A stretch of 64,000 nucleotides of DNA from Thereva unica (lineage: Eukaryota; Arthropoda; Insecta; Diptera; Therevidae), in the NCBI GenBank assembly GCA_949987705.1, contig OX465281.1, forward strand, positions 221,559,978-221,623,977, given 5' to 3'. Both the position numbers and the translations under genes were made by a program. Position 1 is the first letter of the stretch; every line of letters starts with the position of its first letter. The notes under the pieces are model-generated. The model did not search any database. It was not told the DNA's origin and was given only the letters and a program-made list of their open reading frames with translations. Below, one piece after another: positions 1 to 9,995 of this stretch.

Positions 1-610
1 CCCTGCTCGAACACTCAAGTCTAAGCGACAAACCACTAGGCAGACTGCTGAACTTGTTCAGGCGGTCTGGCCTACAAATATGAGGTGTAGGGGTTGTAGT
101 ACAATAGGCCAACTAAATGGCCGCAGTACCTTTGGACCTAATACCTCACACAGGAAAAAAAAAACCCGCACGTACTCGTAATTAATGGACCACCCCTTAA
201 ACAACAATTTATTTCGGTTCAGTCCAGCCAAAAAAGACATATTTTCACCTGGGAAAAACTCTGATATACATATATGAAACTTCTAGGTGAAGTTTTTAAA
301 AAAATTATATCAAATTAAAAGTCCCATCGATGCAATCTCCCCTTATGTTAAAACTGCTATTCAAAGCTAAAAAAGGATTTTAGCAAATTATTAAATCTCT
401 TAATAGTTCATGGAAATTAGGGTTTAACAAAAACAGTGGTTTTCAGAAAACAGCTGTTACAGTTTTTAATTTTCAAAAAAAAACAGCTGATAACAGCTGT
501 TTTTACTGTTTTCCGAGTTTTCTCTAATGTTACAAGTATTAAATAATATTTTTTATCTACTATCATTTTACACTTATAGTATACATTTTTATTTCTTGTA
601 ATAACATTTT

Positions 611-1130
611 GATGTATTAATGTTTTTCGGCACCTCAATGAAGTCGATATAGTTTTTATTTCGCGCGGTATCGTGCAGGTACAAAAATCACTTAAGTCAT
701 TTAGACCAAAAAACCGCTGGACCGAATATTATAAAAATCTTTTCAGATTATATTGTCGCTAATACGCTTCGAACGGCCCCTCAAGTAAGTCAATATCTTT
801 CGTGGTTCGGGCGATATCGTGCAGGTACAAAAATCACTTACGTCGCTTAAACAAAAAAACGGCTGGACCAAATTTCATGAAAATCTTTTCAGATCATATT
901 TCGGTTAATACGCTTCGAACGACACCTCAACGAAGTCGATATCAGTTTTGGTTCGCGCGATATCGTGCAGGAAAAAATGACCACAACCGTACGCACACAC
1001 ACACACATACTTCCTCCCAATTTTTTGTTTAAAATGCTCCTGGGACCTTGAAAGATGAAAATACGTTGAAATTTTCGATTTCGATTTTCGGACCGATTAC
1101 AATAACTTCCTATACTGGGAAGTTAAAAAA
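611..1130 (+). repeat. Dispersed element with ~145-bp tandem units, CA repeat and terminal hairpin
   Basis: A unit ending in GATATCGTGCAGG recurs near 660, 810 and 950, a spacing of about 145 bp. It is followed by a short (CA)n tract at 994-1008 and a terminal inverted motif AACTTCC..GGGAAGTT near 1105-1125. The whole arrangement is repeated in the opposite orientation at 26070-26590, with matching outer ends (GATGTATTAATG). A shorter piece lies near 61170-61290. The small reading frames inside it are by-products of the repeat. The terminal hairpin recalls Helitron 3' ends, but no CTRR terminus was seen, so the class stays open. Confidence 0.65.
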
Positions 1131-1974
1131 TAGAAACGCCTAAAGGGATTTATCCGAAAGACGCGATGTTATTTTGGTGCAAAAAGTAGTGCATACCGAA
1201 AACACACGTTCAATATCGGTCGATGTTGGTTTTGTGGAAAGAATTGCGTTATATAATTTTTGCAGATATTCTATGCGTTGACCAGTATTTTTGAAAAGTG
1301 AAAATTCCGATTTGAGCCACTTAATATCTGATCCTCGAAATTGTTCTGCTAGTTCATCTTTTTGAAGCATCATGTCTAATTCATCTTGCAGCAAAAAAAT
1401 TTTCGTTTTCAGTAGTATTCAGACTCTGTTAAGTTACATTGTTTACCCCTACATTGGTGACACCAAAAAGACGAGAAGATAGATTTTCCGCAAAATTTAG
1501 TGTGATTTTTGATGCTGTGACTGTAGGATCCTTGCGACTGCGCAATAGTTTGATGACATCCTTGTTCATTCGGTCATTTACACGAATTTTTAATTTTTAG
1601 ATCAGCTTATTATTAATTTCGCTATTGATTTCAGAAAACTTTTTAAACATGAATTGTATAATTTTTTCAGCAGTCACCACCAACGTTGCGTCCTCGCGGC
1701 TAAGATTCGCGACAGCTTATTTCACGGGTCCCATTGGCTTGACAAGAATCTTTAGAGCAGAAAAGCCCAATGCCTCTATCATATTCTCTTAATGTCTCTA
1801 TCAGTGGCTCAATCATTGATGGAATAAAATTATGTTTTAACGTCAAGATGTAGCTCTATCTCATGACTGAATTCGTCTTTTACTTTAGTCAGAAAGACAC
1901 TATTGCGAACTGTTTAGTTCTTGATGAATTTAATTAGTTTGCTTGATTTCTCTTGCTGTAACGATAATCTACTT

Positions 1975-2440
1975 TTTTAACCGACTTCAGAAAAAGAGGA
2001 GGTTACTCAATTCGACGTGTAGTTATTTTGTGGTCCTGTTGACGCATAACTTTGTAACCCAATAACTTTTTTGCTTTAATTTTTTCGAAATTCTGATAAC
2101 GGAGTTCGAAATTAGGCATAAAAAACTGTTAAAATTAGTTCAACCTAAATATTTCATAGGCACCGAACAAATTACTTTATTGTTGCAAAACTGGTAGAAG
2201 GCCGGTGGGAGAGTGCGTAGCGCGTTGGATCCTCGATCCAGCGACGTGTGGCGTTACAGGTTCGAGCCTGGTCGGTCGGGTCAGATTGTTTTCTTTTCTT
2301 TTTCTCTTTTTCTTCTTTCTGAAATGATTTATTAACATATTAGTCAACCACTGATAGTATCAGCCATGGCTCGGAGGGCTAGGGAGAAGTACCCTCGTCT
2401 AGGGGCTGCGAGTTCGATTCTTCGGCTCGCGGTGATTTTT
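1975..2440 (+). repeat. Inserted repeat with two tRNA-like (A/B box) units
   Basis: The insertion opens with the AACCGACTTCAG motif also found at the ends of the foldback at 3633-4012. At about 2203-2277 there is a tRNA-like segment with a good anticodon-type stem (TTGGA/TCCAG) and a B-box-like GGTTCGAGCC, followed by T-rich DNA. At about 2365-2430 there is a second segment with a CCCT/AGGG stem and B-box-like GAGTTCGATTC, followed at once by a run of eight T. Neither folds into a full four-armed tRNA with a matching acceptor stem, so these look like SINE heads or pseudo-tRNAs rather than working tRNA genes. Confidence 0.45.
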
Positions 2441-2819
2441 TTTCGTCATAATAATTTTTTTTTAATTTCCTTCGGGGATTTTGTTTCATATGAAACAAGT
2501 TTTTAACGTGAATATATAACGAAATTTTGGCATATAGTTTTTATTTGCAGCTCAAAAACTATTGTTTATATTGAATAAAGAAATATACTATGACGTGGGT
2601 GAAGAATCAAAGAATTTTATTGTTTACCTTTGATTTCCCCGATATCAATGGCAAATTAAACTTATACATATTTCCTTGATTTGTATGGGTGTGTACTGTA
2701 AACAAATGTTGAACTTGATTTTGACCCACTTCCATATAACCGATCAACTGCAAATTTTACACATACGTATAGTTCGCATGACAATACAATCTGATCATTT
2801 TGTAAAAAAATCTAGATTG

Positions 2820-3060
2820 CGGTTCCAAGATGGCAGTCGAATTTTTCAATTGGGCTCCACGACCCCCGAAATGGGTATCAAATGAAAGGGTGTGACAAGT
2901 AGAACACACTTCGCTATGTGGCGTCATTAAATACCCAAAATGGCGGTTTACTTTTTCTTTAGAACGTCCTTGTTATGGGTATCAAATGAAAGTATATGAC
3001 GAGTATAGTACGGTAAGCTATCGACTTCACAATAAATATTTCTTTTAATTTCCCCTGGAG
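2820..3060 (+). repeat. Degenerate tandem repeat (ATGGGTATCAAATGAAAG motif)
   Basis: The motif ATGGGTATCAAATGAAAG occurs near 2870 and again near 2975, each after a stretch mentioning AAGATGGC or AAAATGGCGG. Close relatives (ATGGGTATCAAT / ATGGGTATCAAATAAA) lie in the repeat blocks at 5930-6100 and 59840-60010, so these are diverged members of one dispersed satellite-like family. Confidence 0.45.
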
Positions 3061-3632
3061 AATTTTGTTTCATATTAAATAAGTTTTTTTTTTAAATTCG
3101 TCCGAAAATATGCAAATACATTACTGCAAAAACTATTTAGCTACTGCTTCGATTTTTTTCGATGGCGCGGCGGTGTGTTATACTATGTGTGTTATATGGA
3201 TTTAAAAAGAAGAATCATTCTCGCAATACGTACGCTGCATCGTCGTCGGTTAAACGATACTATGGCAGCGTGTCATACTTATCGTAAAGGTAGGCTCATA
3301 CGCAACAATTTAGTTTTTTAAATTGTCTGGCGCAAGTCGAATTGTGTAAATAAACTGAGTGCAAATGACGAGTGAAAATTACCTCCATTAGTTATTGCGA
3401 TTATATTTATACTTATCTACGCGTTATATTATGTTACATTGATTGTGATAAGGTCGGAGGAGCAAGTGGTTGAGCATCACCGAGACATATTTGGTACAAT
3501 CCAAACATTTTACATTGTGGAAGCCGAACAGTTGAGTTCACACGCAACGATCTATTTGTGCCGTGTAGACCTACCTTAATAATTTTTTTATATTGCCCCC
3601 CAAAAAAAAGAATGGACTAAAAAGTACGAAAT
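3061..3632. other. No gene recognised; A/T-rich insertion interior
   Basis: This stretch lies inside the material that interrupts the first hAT element. I find no coding signal, RNA gene or TIR pair that is confined to it. Confidence 0.4.
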
Positions 3633-4012
3633 AAAAAAAAATTTTAAAAACCGACTTCAGAAAAAAACCGCACAAAATGCACAAAAAAGGATGAAATAAT
3701 TGTTTGTAATTCTTAACAACATTAATCCAATCAGAATGGATCTAGAAAGAAAAATCACTTTTGAAGACGGTGCCAGGTAGTAGTTGAGTTTGATTGCACT
3801 AACTCTTGCTTCGGGAATTGTTTTCATTTCTTTGTTAGGCTTATGTCCTTAATACATCACCCACAGGTGTTAGCACCGTCTTCAAAAGTGATTCTTCTTT
3901 CTAGATCCATTCTGATTGGATCAATGTTGTTAAGAATTACAAACAATTATTTCATCCTTTTTTGTGCATTTTGTGCGGTTTTGTTCTGAAGTCGGTTTTT
4001 AAAATTTTTTTT
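3633..4012. mobile_element. Foldback MITE with ~140-bp inverted arms
   Basis: The left arm (about 3633-3773) starts TTTTAAAAACCGACTTCAG and the right arm (about 3873-4012) is its near-perfect reverse complement. The arms are separated by about 99 bp. The arm-to-arm match includes the distinctive stretch TGCACAAAAAAGGATGAAAT. With no reading frame and arms making up three quarters of its length, it is a foldback-type non-autonomous DNA element or the paired ends of a larger one. The same terminal motif begins the insertion at 1975, which suggests both belong to one invading element family. Confidence 0.72.
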
Positions 4013-4749
4013 CTTCTATTACATTGTAGCTCAACACTTCCATGTCCATTCAAAATAATCAATTTTGTCAACTTCACAGCTATTTAAGATTTGGTCGTCT
4101 CGGCTTTCTTCAATTCTTTTCGTATACAAGGTGTCACAGGTGTAGGGTATGATTCAAACAGAACTGTCCGATGGCATCGGTGTGTTGAATATATTTTTTG
4201 TTCACAGTAGCACCATCTTGCGTTGTAGTAATGCCAAAATCAGCTAAATGTCGTTCCATTTCTTCAACCATATTCAAAGCGGAGCATGAATTGAGAATAA
4301 GCGCAAGGCCTGTTTTCATCGTTGTTTTGTCATTACTACTATTCAATTTTCTATTATTTTCATGAGCGGCATAAAATGTAAGGAAATTCCAGCGAAATCA
4401 ATTCCAGTGAATTTCAGGATAGGCTTCAATAGCTTTTTAAAATCCTCCCTAAACCCAGTTCGTTCGTTTGTTTTGTTTATACGGTAGGTTTCTTCTGCGT
4501 AAAAAGCCAGTTTTAAAACCCAAAACAATTTATATTAGTGTTGATTACATATTTCTTTTAGTTTTATTTCCCGCCAAATTTTTTGAAACAAAATTTCAAA
4601 AACAGTAAAAACAGTTAAGAAAAACAGCTGTTGGCTGTTTTTCGATTTTAGCCAAAAAAACTGCTGTTTTACTGTTACTGTTAAACAGTTCTGAAAACCC
4701 CTAATGGAAATGGTGTACAATGCAGTACAAGGTTTTATTTCTGGGTTGT

Positions 4750-4835
4750 GTAGGAGGGGTCGGTTTGGCTCATTTGGCCGCCATCTTGGAAAAGGTGTGC
4801 AAATGAATTTTCCACTATATCTCCGTAACCGTATA
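4750..4835 (+). repeat. Repeat shared in inverse orientation with 7375-7460
   Basis: The stretch containing GGAAAAGGTGTGCAAATG and CCACTATATCTCCGTAA reappears reverse-complemented at about 7375-7460, including the upstream CATTTGGCC.CCATCTTGG. The two copies could be ends of one 2.7-kb element or independent insertions; no target duplication was found to decide. Confidence 0.5.
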
Positions 4836-5520
4836 TCTTACAGAAAATTTGCTATATATATAAGCTATTTTGACGTAAATTGAATATTTAAAAAGTTATA
4901 AGTCTTAGAACACACAAATTAGTCACAATATTTTCTTTTACAGGCCATAACTTTTTTTCTTTCATTTTTATCAAAAAAATAATAATAACAAGTTTTTTGT
5001 TTGTAAATCATGAAAATCTTACAAAAAAGACGCCAAGACGCCGTTTTTCTTATCGCGAGATCGATATCGCGAGAATTGTGAATTGCGAGATTATATTGAA
5101 AAAGTGTATGTACATGAGTGATCGAATTAAAATTGTCGTTGTATTCGTATAACTTATCATGAATTTTCTTGAAATTATATTTTTGAAGTTATCGCTGATA
5201 GAAATTCGACACATTTGCATTGACGTCATTGGCATAACAATCAGCTGTTTTTCATGCAACATTGTAGAAGTCTGGGCTTTGCACTTCCTTTTTATTGTTG
5301 AATAAAATGAATAAACTTTTTTACATACATAATAGTTAGATTGCTGGAAAAGTCATCACGTTGTCTTGAGGATTTTAACATCAAGGGTATGTAATCCAAT
5401 CCAATCCCGCCTCAAAATCTAAATCCCTCAAGCCTGCGAGATTACAAAAAACATCACAGATTTTGTTTTAAGTAGTTACGTTTATGAATTTATTAAGTAT
5501 TATCTTCTATATACATACCT
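4836..5520. other. No gene recognised
   Basis: A/T-rich DNA between repeats. Short GATATCGCGAGA-type palindromic motifs lie at 5050-5075, but no coding or RNA feature can be supported. Confidence 0.4.
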
Positions 5521-5640
5521 ATATATAAAAATCTCGTGTCACAGTGTGACGGGTTGACCGATTTTTATGAATTTTTTTGTGTATATTTGGTAGGTCTGAC
5601 AATAGGCCGTGGGCTATTTTTTATACCCTCAACCAAAATA
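5521..5640 (+). repeat. TATATAAAAATCTCG-type dispersed insect repeat
   Basis: The segment starts ATATATAAAAATCTCGTGTC and continues with GACCGATTTTTATGAATTT and GGTAGGTCTGACAATAGG. This pattern matches, from general knowledge, a repeat widespread in insect genomes. Only the start is recognisable here; the far boundary is not defined. Confidence 0.45.
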
Positions 5641-5718
5641 AACAGCTGAAAAATCTAAAAAAATTGGTAATTTTAGGAATTTTCACTTCATTTCAGTTTC
5701 AATAGCTTCATGGCCATT

Positions 5719-6100
5719 GTGAAGATAGTGGTAATCCGCCCTCTTGAGACGGCCAGAATGGGTCTAACGGTATATTGAATGTACTGTATTGCATATTGTT
5801 TGACAGCTTCGTAAATGTAAAATTTTCATTAAATTCTCATTCCATTTAGTGACAATTTCAAATTTACGCAGCTGTCAAACTATAGGTAAGCCGTGACACT
5901 ATTGGAACTAAAATGAAGCACAATAAGCAATATAGTACCCTCAATATACCGTTAGATCCATGGTGGCCGGCTCATGAGGGCAGATTACCACTTTCTTCAC
6001 AACCCCCTCGACATGGGTATCAATGAATAGAATACAATAAGCAATGTAGTATACTAAATAATATACCGTTAGATCCATGGCGGCTGTCTCCAGACGGTTA
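5719..6100. repeat. ~280-bp foldback plus tandem relatives
   Basis: From 5719 (GTGAAGATAGTGGTAATC) to 6000 the sequence is an imperfect palindrome with arms of about 85 bp or more, and a second inner pair GTTTGACAGC / GCTGTCAAAC near 5798-5882. A further direct relative of the right arm, centred on ATATACCGTTAGATCCATGG, follows at about 6055-6085. The same unit appears in tandem at 59844-60020. Confidence 0.6.
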
Positions 6101-6784
6101 AATGGTTTTATTTGAAGTCATAAGCTGTACCAAAAAATAGAAAATAATAAGAACACACACATGGATGTTCTGAGATTCTAACGTCAGGTAAGAAATCCTG
6201 CAATAATAGCCGTGCTGTGTTTTCGTGTGGTATGCCAAAGGGCACTTTGTGTCGCTGCGTCAACGGATATTCTGGGATTTTTAACAGACTAAAATAAAAA
6301 CATGAGGCTGAAATCCGAAGAATCCGAAGTTATAACCAAAAATCCAAAATTTAGCAGTTTTTCAATTTTTCAGATAAAAATTTCATATTGTAACCGCTGA
6401 TAGCCAATATCATAACGAACAGCCTCTATTTTGGTAGATGTCAAACGTGTCCCCTCATATTCCCGTTTTTATAATTTTCTTGGGCGCCATCTATCGGATC
6501 ATATTCACACTATGTTGTTTACCGAGATCTATTGGCCGTGTAGTTTTTGAGTTTTACTGTCGAATTAAAAACCAACAGATATTCAAGAGTTTTAAGTCGT
6601 CAATTTGGTACTTTTCAACAAATCTCTGGAGTTGAAATTGCAATTCTAGTGAAAAAAAAAAACCAGAAAAACTTTAGATGGGTGGGGGAGTATTCTGCGT
6701 ATAATGCTACCTAATTCATGAAAGAGGTCAAAGGGTTAAAAATTTCAAAATGGAGAGCTGGAACGAAACCTTATGGTGGCGTTG
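6101..6784. other. No gene recognised
   Basis: Low coding potential. The 65-residue open frame on the plus strand near 6438 has no recognisable domain, no neighbouring splice pattern and no homologue elsewhere in the window. Confidence 0.4.
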
Positions 6785-7225
6785 TTAGATTTTTAACTTT
6801 TCTCTCTACTACCTCTCCGTCTAGACTTGCTGTACGACATTTCACTCAATGATAGAACTGTCGAAAGTACATTACCTCTGACCTCAAATCTTTCACATAA
6901 AAAATATATAAAATTTCAGCGCATAAATTCTGCAAAATTCAAAATTTACCCGTACTGTTTGCACCCCCACTGAGTACACGGTGGAAACTTATTGAATTAG
7001 TCAAATATAGACGACAAATTAAACAACAATTGACAAAATCAACCAAAGTATAACAAGCCTTTTTATAATCTCAAAAATTCAATAATAATTCCGAAGTAGC
7101 GATAAGAGAGGAAAAGGAAGAGGGCAATGGTACCTAATTTTGATAAAAAGATAAAAAAATATGTTAAAAAGTGTATCTTTTGTTTTATTTATATAAATAT
7201 TGATAACATTACTTTTAATTCTGCC
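6785..7225 (+). repeat. Dispersed repeat, copy 1 (SINE-body-like)
   Basis: About 440 bp aligns co-linearly with 12750-13150. Shared stretches include CTAGACTTGCTGTAC, ACATTACCTCTGACCTC, GGTGGAAACTTATTGAAT and CCGAAGTAGCGATAA. The first 120 bp also resembles the body of the tRNA-headed repeat at 28040-28170 (GCTGT(T/A)CGACATT, then TCACATAAAA), so this may be a SINE body that has lost its tRNA head. Confidence 0.6.
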
Positions 7226-7555
7226 GATGACGTTCATCTTACAAAAATCAAAACATTCCAAAATTAAATTAAGAACAGAAAGAAGAGTATGACGTAATAT
7301 GATCTAGTGCCAGTTATATTTTCTTATTTAATCTGCTAAAACTGTATACAATTTAATTCTAAACAAAAAATCTCCTTACAAATTACGGAGATATAGTGGA
7401 AAAACCATTTGCACACCTTTTCCAAGATGGAGGCCAAATGGGGGCGGGGGGGGGTCGGACTCCGAAAACTCAAGTTTAAACTTACACTTGCTTTTTCCAA
7501 TTCAAAATAAGTTCCACTCACTGATCAGTTTTTAGTATTTTCAAACACTAAAAAC
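7226..7555. repeat. Repeat copy inverse to 4750-4835, plus G-rich tract
   Basis: Positions 7375-7460 hold the reverse complement of the repeat at 4750-4835. A run of G residues at 7441-7455 follows it. The rest shows nothing recognisable. Confidence 0.45.
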
Positions 7556-7559
7556 AGGC

Positions 7560-9040
7560 TGCTCTCATATACTGGTTGGAAAAGAACTAAAAACTTTACA
7601 CTCAAAATAATTTTTTTAATAGAACCAGATATCAATTCCAGAATAAATAAAGCACAAAGCGCATATGCATACCTGTTCTGCATATGGAGATCAACATAGA
7701 TCTCAATCAACACCAAATTGTGGCTAGAGTTTCACGAGAGCGAGACAAGACAACAGTCGGCCGCGGTCTCGATCTCGCTGCGCGAGAGTGAGACCACTGT
7801 TGTCTTGTCTCGCATCCCAGTGCAACAGTGATATTATAGTGTTGTGTCGCGATAGTACCGCGTTACTCTCGCGAGAGCCAGTGTGGCACTCTCGACCTCC
7901 CCCCCCATCAGCGTTTTTGCCCTACGGAGAATTTAAATGTATGGCAAATTCCTTCGCAGGCGGCCGCTGCTACGACCTCTGCGACAATCTGTTTGTGCCT
8001 TTAAGGGTTAAAATTAAAGTTGAATATGAAAAAGATTTAAAAATTGTTGAAATATTATTAAAAATTTAGGAAATTTATTTTAATCCCACCCCTAAATCTA
8101 AACAGAATAAAAAATACATTGAAAAACCATTTATTTTCGTAGATGCAAAAATAAAATTAAATGGAAAAAAAATTTAACATAAAATTAACATTTAAGAGAA
8201 TTTTTATTCCCTCCTAATTAGTGTTCACTTTGGACGACATACCCTTCTCAAGAGAATCCACTCAGAGTGTTCACTTAGTTTTATTCACACCACCCATTGC
8301 CTCCGCGAGAGTAGTGTGACTAGATTAGGGACGCTTCTCGAGACAATGGGATGTTTAGAAAATATAAAATTCTACTTTCTATAGAATTGGGAAAGCCCGC
8401 CGCAACGATCCGGGAAAAAAAATAACCGACTGGGAAATCCCACGACATCGAGCGGGAGCGCGACAGTCTCGCATTCGATAGTGTTGTCTCGGCGAGACTA
8501 GGAATTTTTGACTGTCGCGCTACTCTCGCCATGGGGCAGAAGCTGTTGTCTCGCGTGTTGTCTTGTCTCGCATGCGACAGTGCGAGAGTTGCAACACTAG
8601 TCTTGCATCTCGTGAAACTCTAATTGCGGCTGCTCAACTCCAGCATTAACCCCGTTCATAGAAAGTCACCCAATTCATCACAGGGCGCCCACAAGTTTTT
8701 ATCAATAGATCCCTATGTCGTATCCTAAAAACCGCTGGCAAGATAAAATTTTAAATGAAGAACTATGGCGCCGTGCCGTGGTCAAGAAAAGATAGACGAC
8801 CAAATCGGGAAATCGAAGGAAATTGAATTGGATTGGCCACAACTGGCGAAGCGAAAACTACCCAAACAGGCCTCCCACTGGAATCCGGAAGGAACCTGTC
8901 GATTCGGAAGAACCAGAACAACGTGCAGGAGAACCCTATTAGCAGAAGCCGCAACAACTGGGAGATCCTAGACAGAGATGAGGGCAACTGTTTCTCCCCT
9001 ATGTCTCATGCGATATAAAGAAGCATAAGTCAAGAATTTC
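7560..9040 (+). pseudogene. APE-type LINE reverse-transcriptase C-terminal region, interrupted
   Basis: Before the inserted element (about 7627-7725) the plus strand reads D-I-N-S-R-I-N-K-A-Q-S-A-Y, the stretch after the RT palm in RTE-like LINEs. After the insertion (from 8622) it resumes through F-I-N-R-S-L and N-E-E-L-W-R-R to W-N-P-E-G and the T-T-C-R-R-T-L tail. Continuity on both sides of 7726-8621 shows that this LINE was there first. Frameshifts and stops break the reading frame. Only the 3' part is present, as is usual for 5'-truncated LINEs. Clade is inferred as RTE-like from the E-L-W-R-R and G-R.x.T-T-W-R-type motifs. Confidence 0.65.
7726..8621. mobile_element. 0.9-kb non-autonomous TIR element, copy A (Mutator-like)
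   Basis: Both ends carry the inverted terminus AGAGTTTCACGAGA. The element is flanked by AATTGTGGCT (7716-7725) and AATTGCGGCT (8622-8631), a 10-bp duplication with one mismatch. Just inside the left end lies a large G/C-rich palindrome built from GCGAGACAAGACAACAG and its complement. A second full copy, inverted, is at 60115-61059. No transposase frame is present. Target duplications of 9-10 bp are typical of Mutator-like elements, which is the basis for the class suggestion; a hAT (8-bp) origin is less likely. Excising it restores the LINE reading noted in the surrounding entry. Confidence 0.75.
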
Positions 9041-9780
9041 GTATTATATTTAAGCGTCATCAAAACATAAAAAAAAAAATAGATAATATCACCCGATATT
9101 TTATCCAATAAGAAAGGATTGTGTTTGCGATCATCTGATCAAGCACACAAAAAAAAAATAACAAAAATTCTTTATCGTATGACACCGGCAATGTACTGAA
9201 GAGAGGAGATTTTTTTTTTTTTTTTTTTTTTCAAAAGACGAATAACACCGAAACAAATTTTTAATATTTCATAAAGAATTTCTTACCTTTAAATAAAAGT
9301 TCACTATTTATCATTCACAAAATCACAAATATTATTAAACTTGATGGAGGTCTGTGCAATAATGAGAACTTTCTACAAGTAAACCAGAAAATTTATGTCG
9401 GCCACGTTGGTATTACTGGTTACATTTTATCAACAAGAGCTTATCACAACTCTGCATGGTATTTTCATTGTATAGGTTTCATGTTGATGACAAAAAGATG
9501 GCACTCCGTTCTGCTAAGCTGGCTTATAATTTTGCGCATGCCATATTTGTATTAATAACTTAGTTTTAAACATACTGTGAAGAAAACACAGAAACATTGA
9601 AAACTGCTTAACTGACAATTAACACACGCATTTTTATTTATTTTTGTCACTAGCAAAATTGTTGGTGCACTACAAAAAGTCAAAACCGATTTCGGTCATA
9701 AAAAGTATGACACTCAATATCGGCTAAAACGCAACTAAGATGAACGGAAAGTTTAGACGAGTTTTATACATTTCATATCG
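9041..9780. other. No gene recognised; poly(T) tract
   Basis: Contains a T run at 9211-9230 and A runs near 9070 and 9150. No reading frame or repeat partner was identified. Confidence 0.4.
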
Positions 9781-9789
9781 CAAATTATA

Positions 9790-9990
9790 AGCCCACTGAT
9801 AAGGGGAGCGATCGGCTAACAAGTCCGAAGACCTAGTACAACGTGGAGGAGAACCTTACTAAGAGAGGCCGCAACAGCTGGGAGATCCTGGTCAGAGCTG
9901 AGAGCTGTCGCGCAAAAACAGAGTCCGCTGGAGGGCTACTGCTTCCGACCTATGTTCCATGAGGGATTAAAGGAGCATTAAGTAAGTAAG
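9790..9990 (+). pseudogene. LINE 3' terminus, second copy
   Basis: The plus strand reads T-T-W-R-R-T-L-L-R-E-A-A-T-A-G-R-S-W, closely matching the tail of the LINE at 8622-9040, and ends in short (TAAG)n repeats at 9980-9995. It is a heavily 5'-truncated copy of the same family in the same orientation. Confidence 0.6.
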
Positions 9991-9995
9991 ATAAG

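Larger units (their letters stand above)
1140..4530 (-). pseudogene. hAT transposase pseudogene (interrupted)
   Basis: Read on the minus strand, residues encoded at 4134-4346 resemble the RNase H-like core of hAT transposases, with a DGATV stretch and a C-L-N-H-T-L-H-L motif. Out-of-phase sequence at about 1560-1780 reads like the conserved L-x-R-x-D-A-T-L-x-V region. The segment at 1140-1394 is the C-terminal dimerisation domain, with T-S-T-D-I-E-R-V-F-S followed by S-R-L-S-D. About 2 kb of inserted repeats lies between 1975 and 4015, separating the core from the C-terminal part. Several stops and frameshifts lie in between. The order core-then-dimerisation on the minus strand is consistent with one ancestral gene. 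It cannot make an intact enzyme. Confidence 0.72.
418..4703 (-). mobile_element. hAT DNA transposon, degenerate, with 8-bp TSD
   Basis: The element begins TAGGGTTT and its other end, reverse-complemented, begins TAGGGGTTTTCAG. It is flanked by a perfect 8-bp target duplication, ATGGAAAT, at 410-417 and 4704-4711. Both subterminal regions (about 430-530 and 4600-4690) are rich in ACAGCTGTT-like motifs in opposite orientation, as expected for transposase binding sites. The interior encodes hAT transposase fragments on the minus strand. Eight-bp duplications and short TIRs are hallmarks of the hAT superfamily. At least two later insertions split the coding region: a tandem-repeat element (about 611-1130) and a block at about 1975-4015. 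Family assignment is secure; activity is ruled out by the broken reading frame. Confidence 0.8.

Noticed and set aside
802..1032. 76-residue plus-strand open frame, closely matched by the frame at 26142-26396
   Set aside because: The similarity reflects the dispersed 145-bp repeat. The frame crosses a (CA)n tract and is not conserved as protein.
4740..7460. One large 2.7-kb TIR element bounded by the inverse repeats at 4750 and 7375
   Set aside because: No target duplication and the shared stretch is internal rather than terminal. Independent copies are equally likely.
8763..9018. Three overlapping frames of 61-74 residues
   Set aside because: They are alternative frames of the LINE tail; only the RT-like reading is meaningful.
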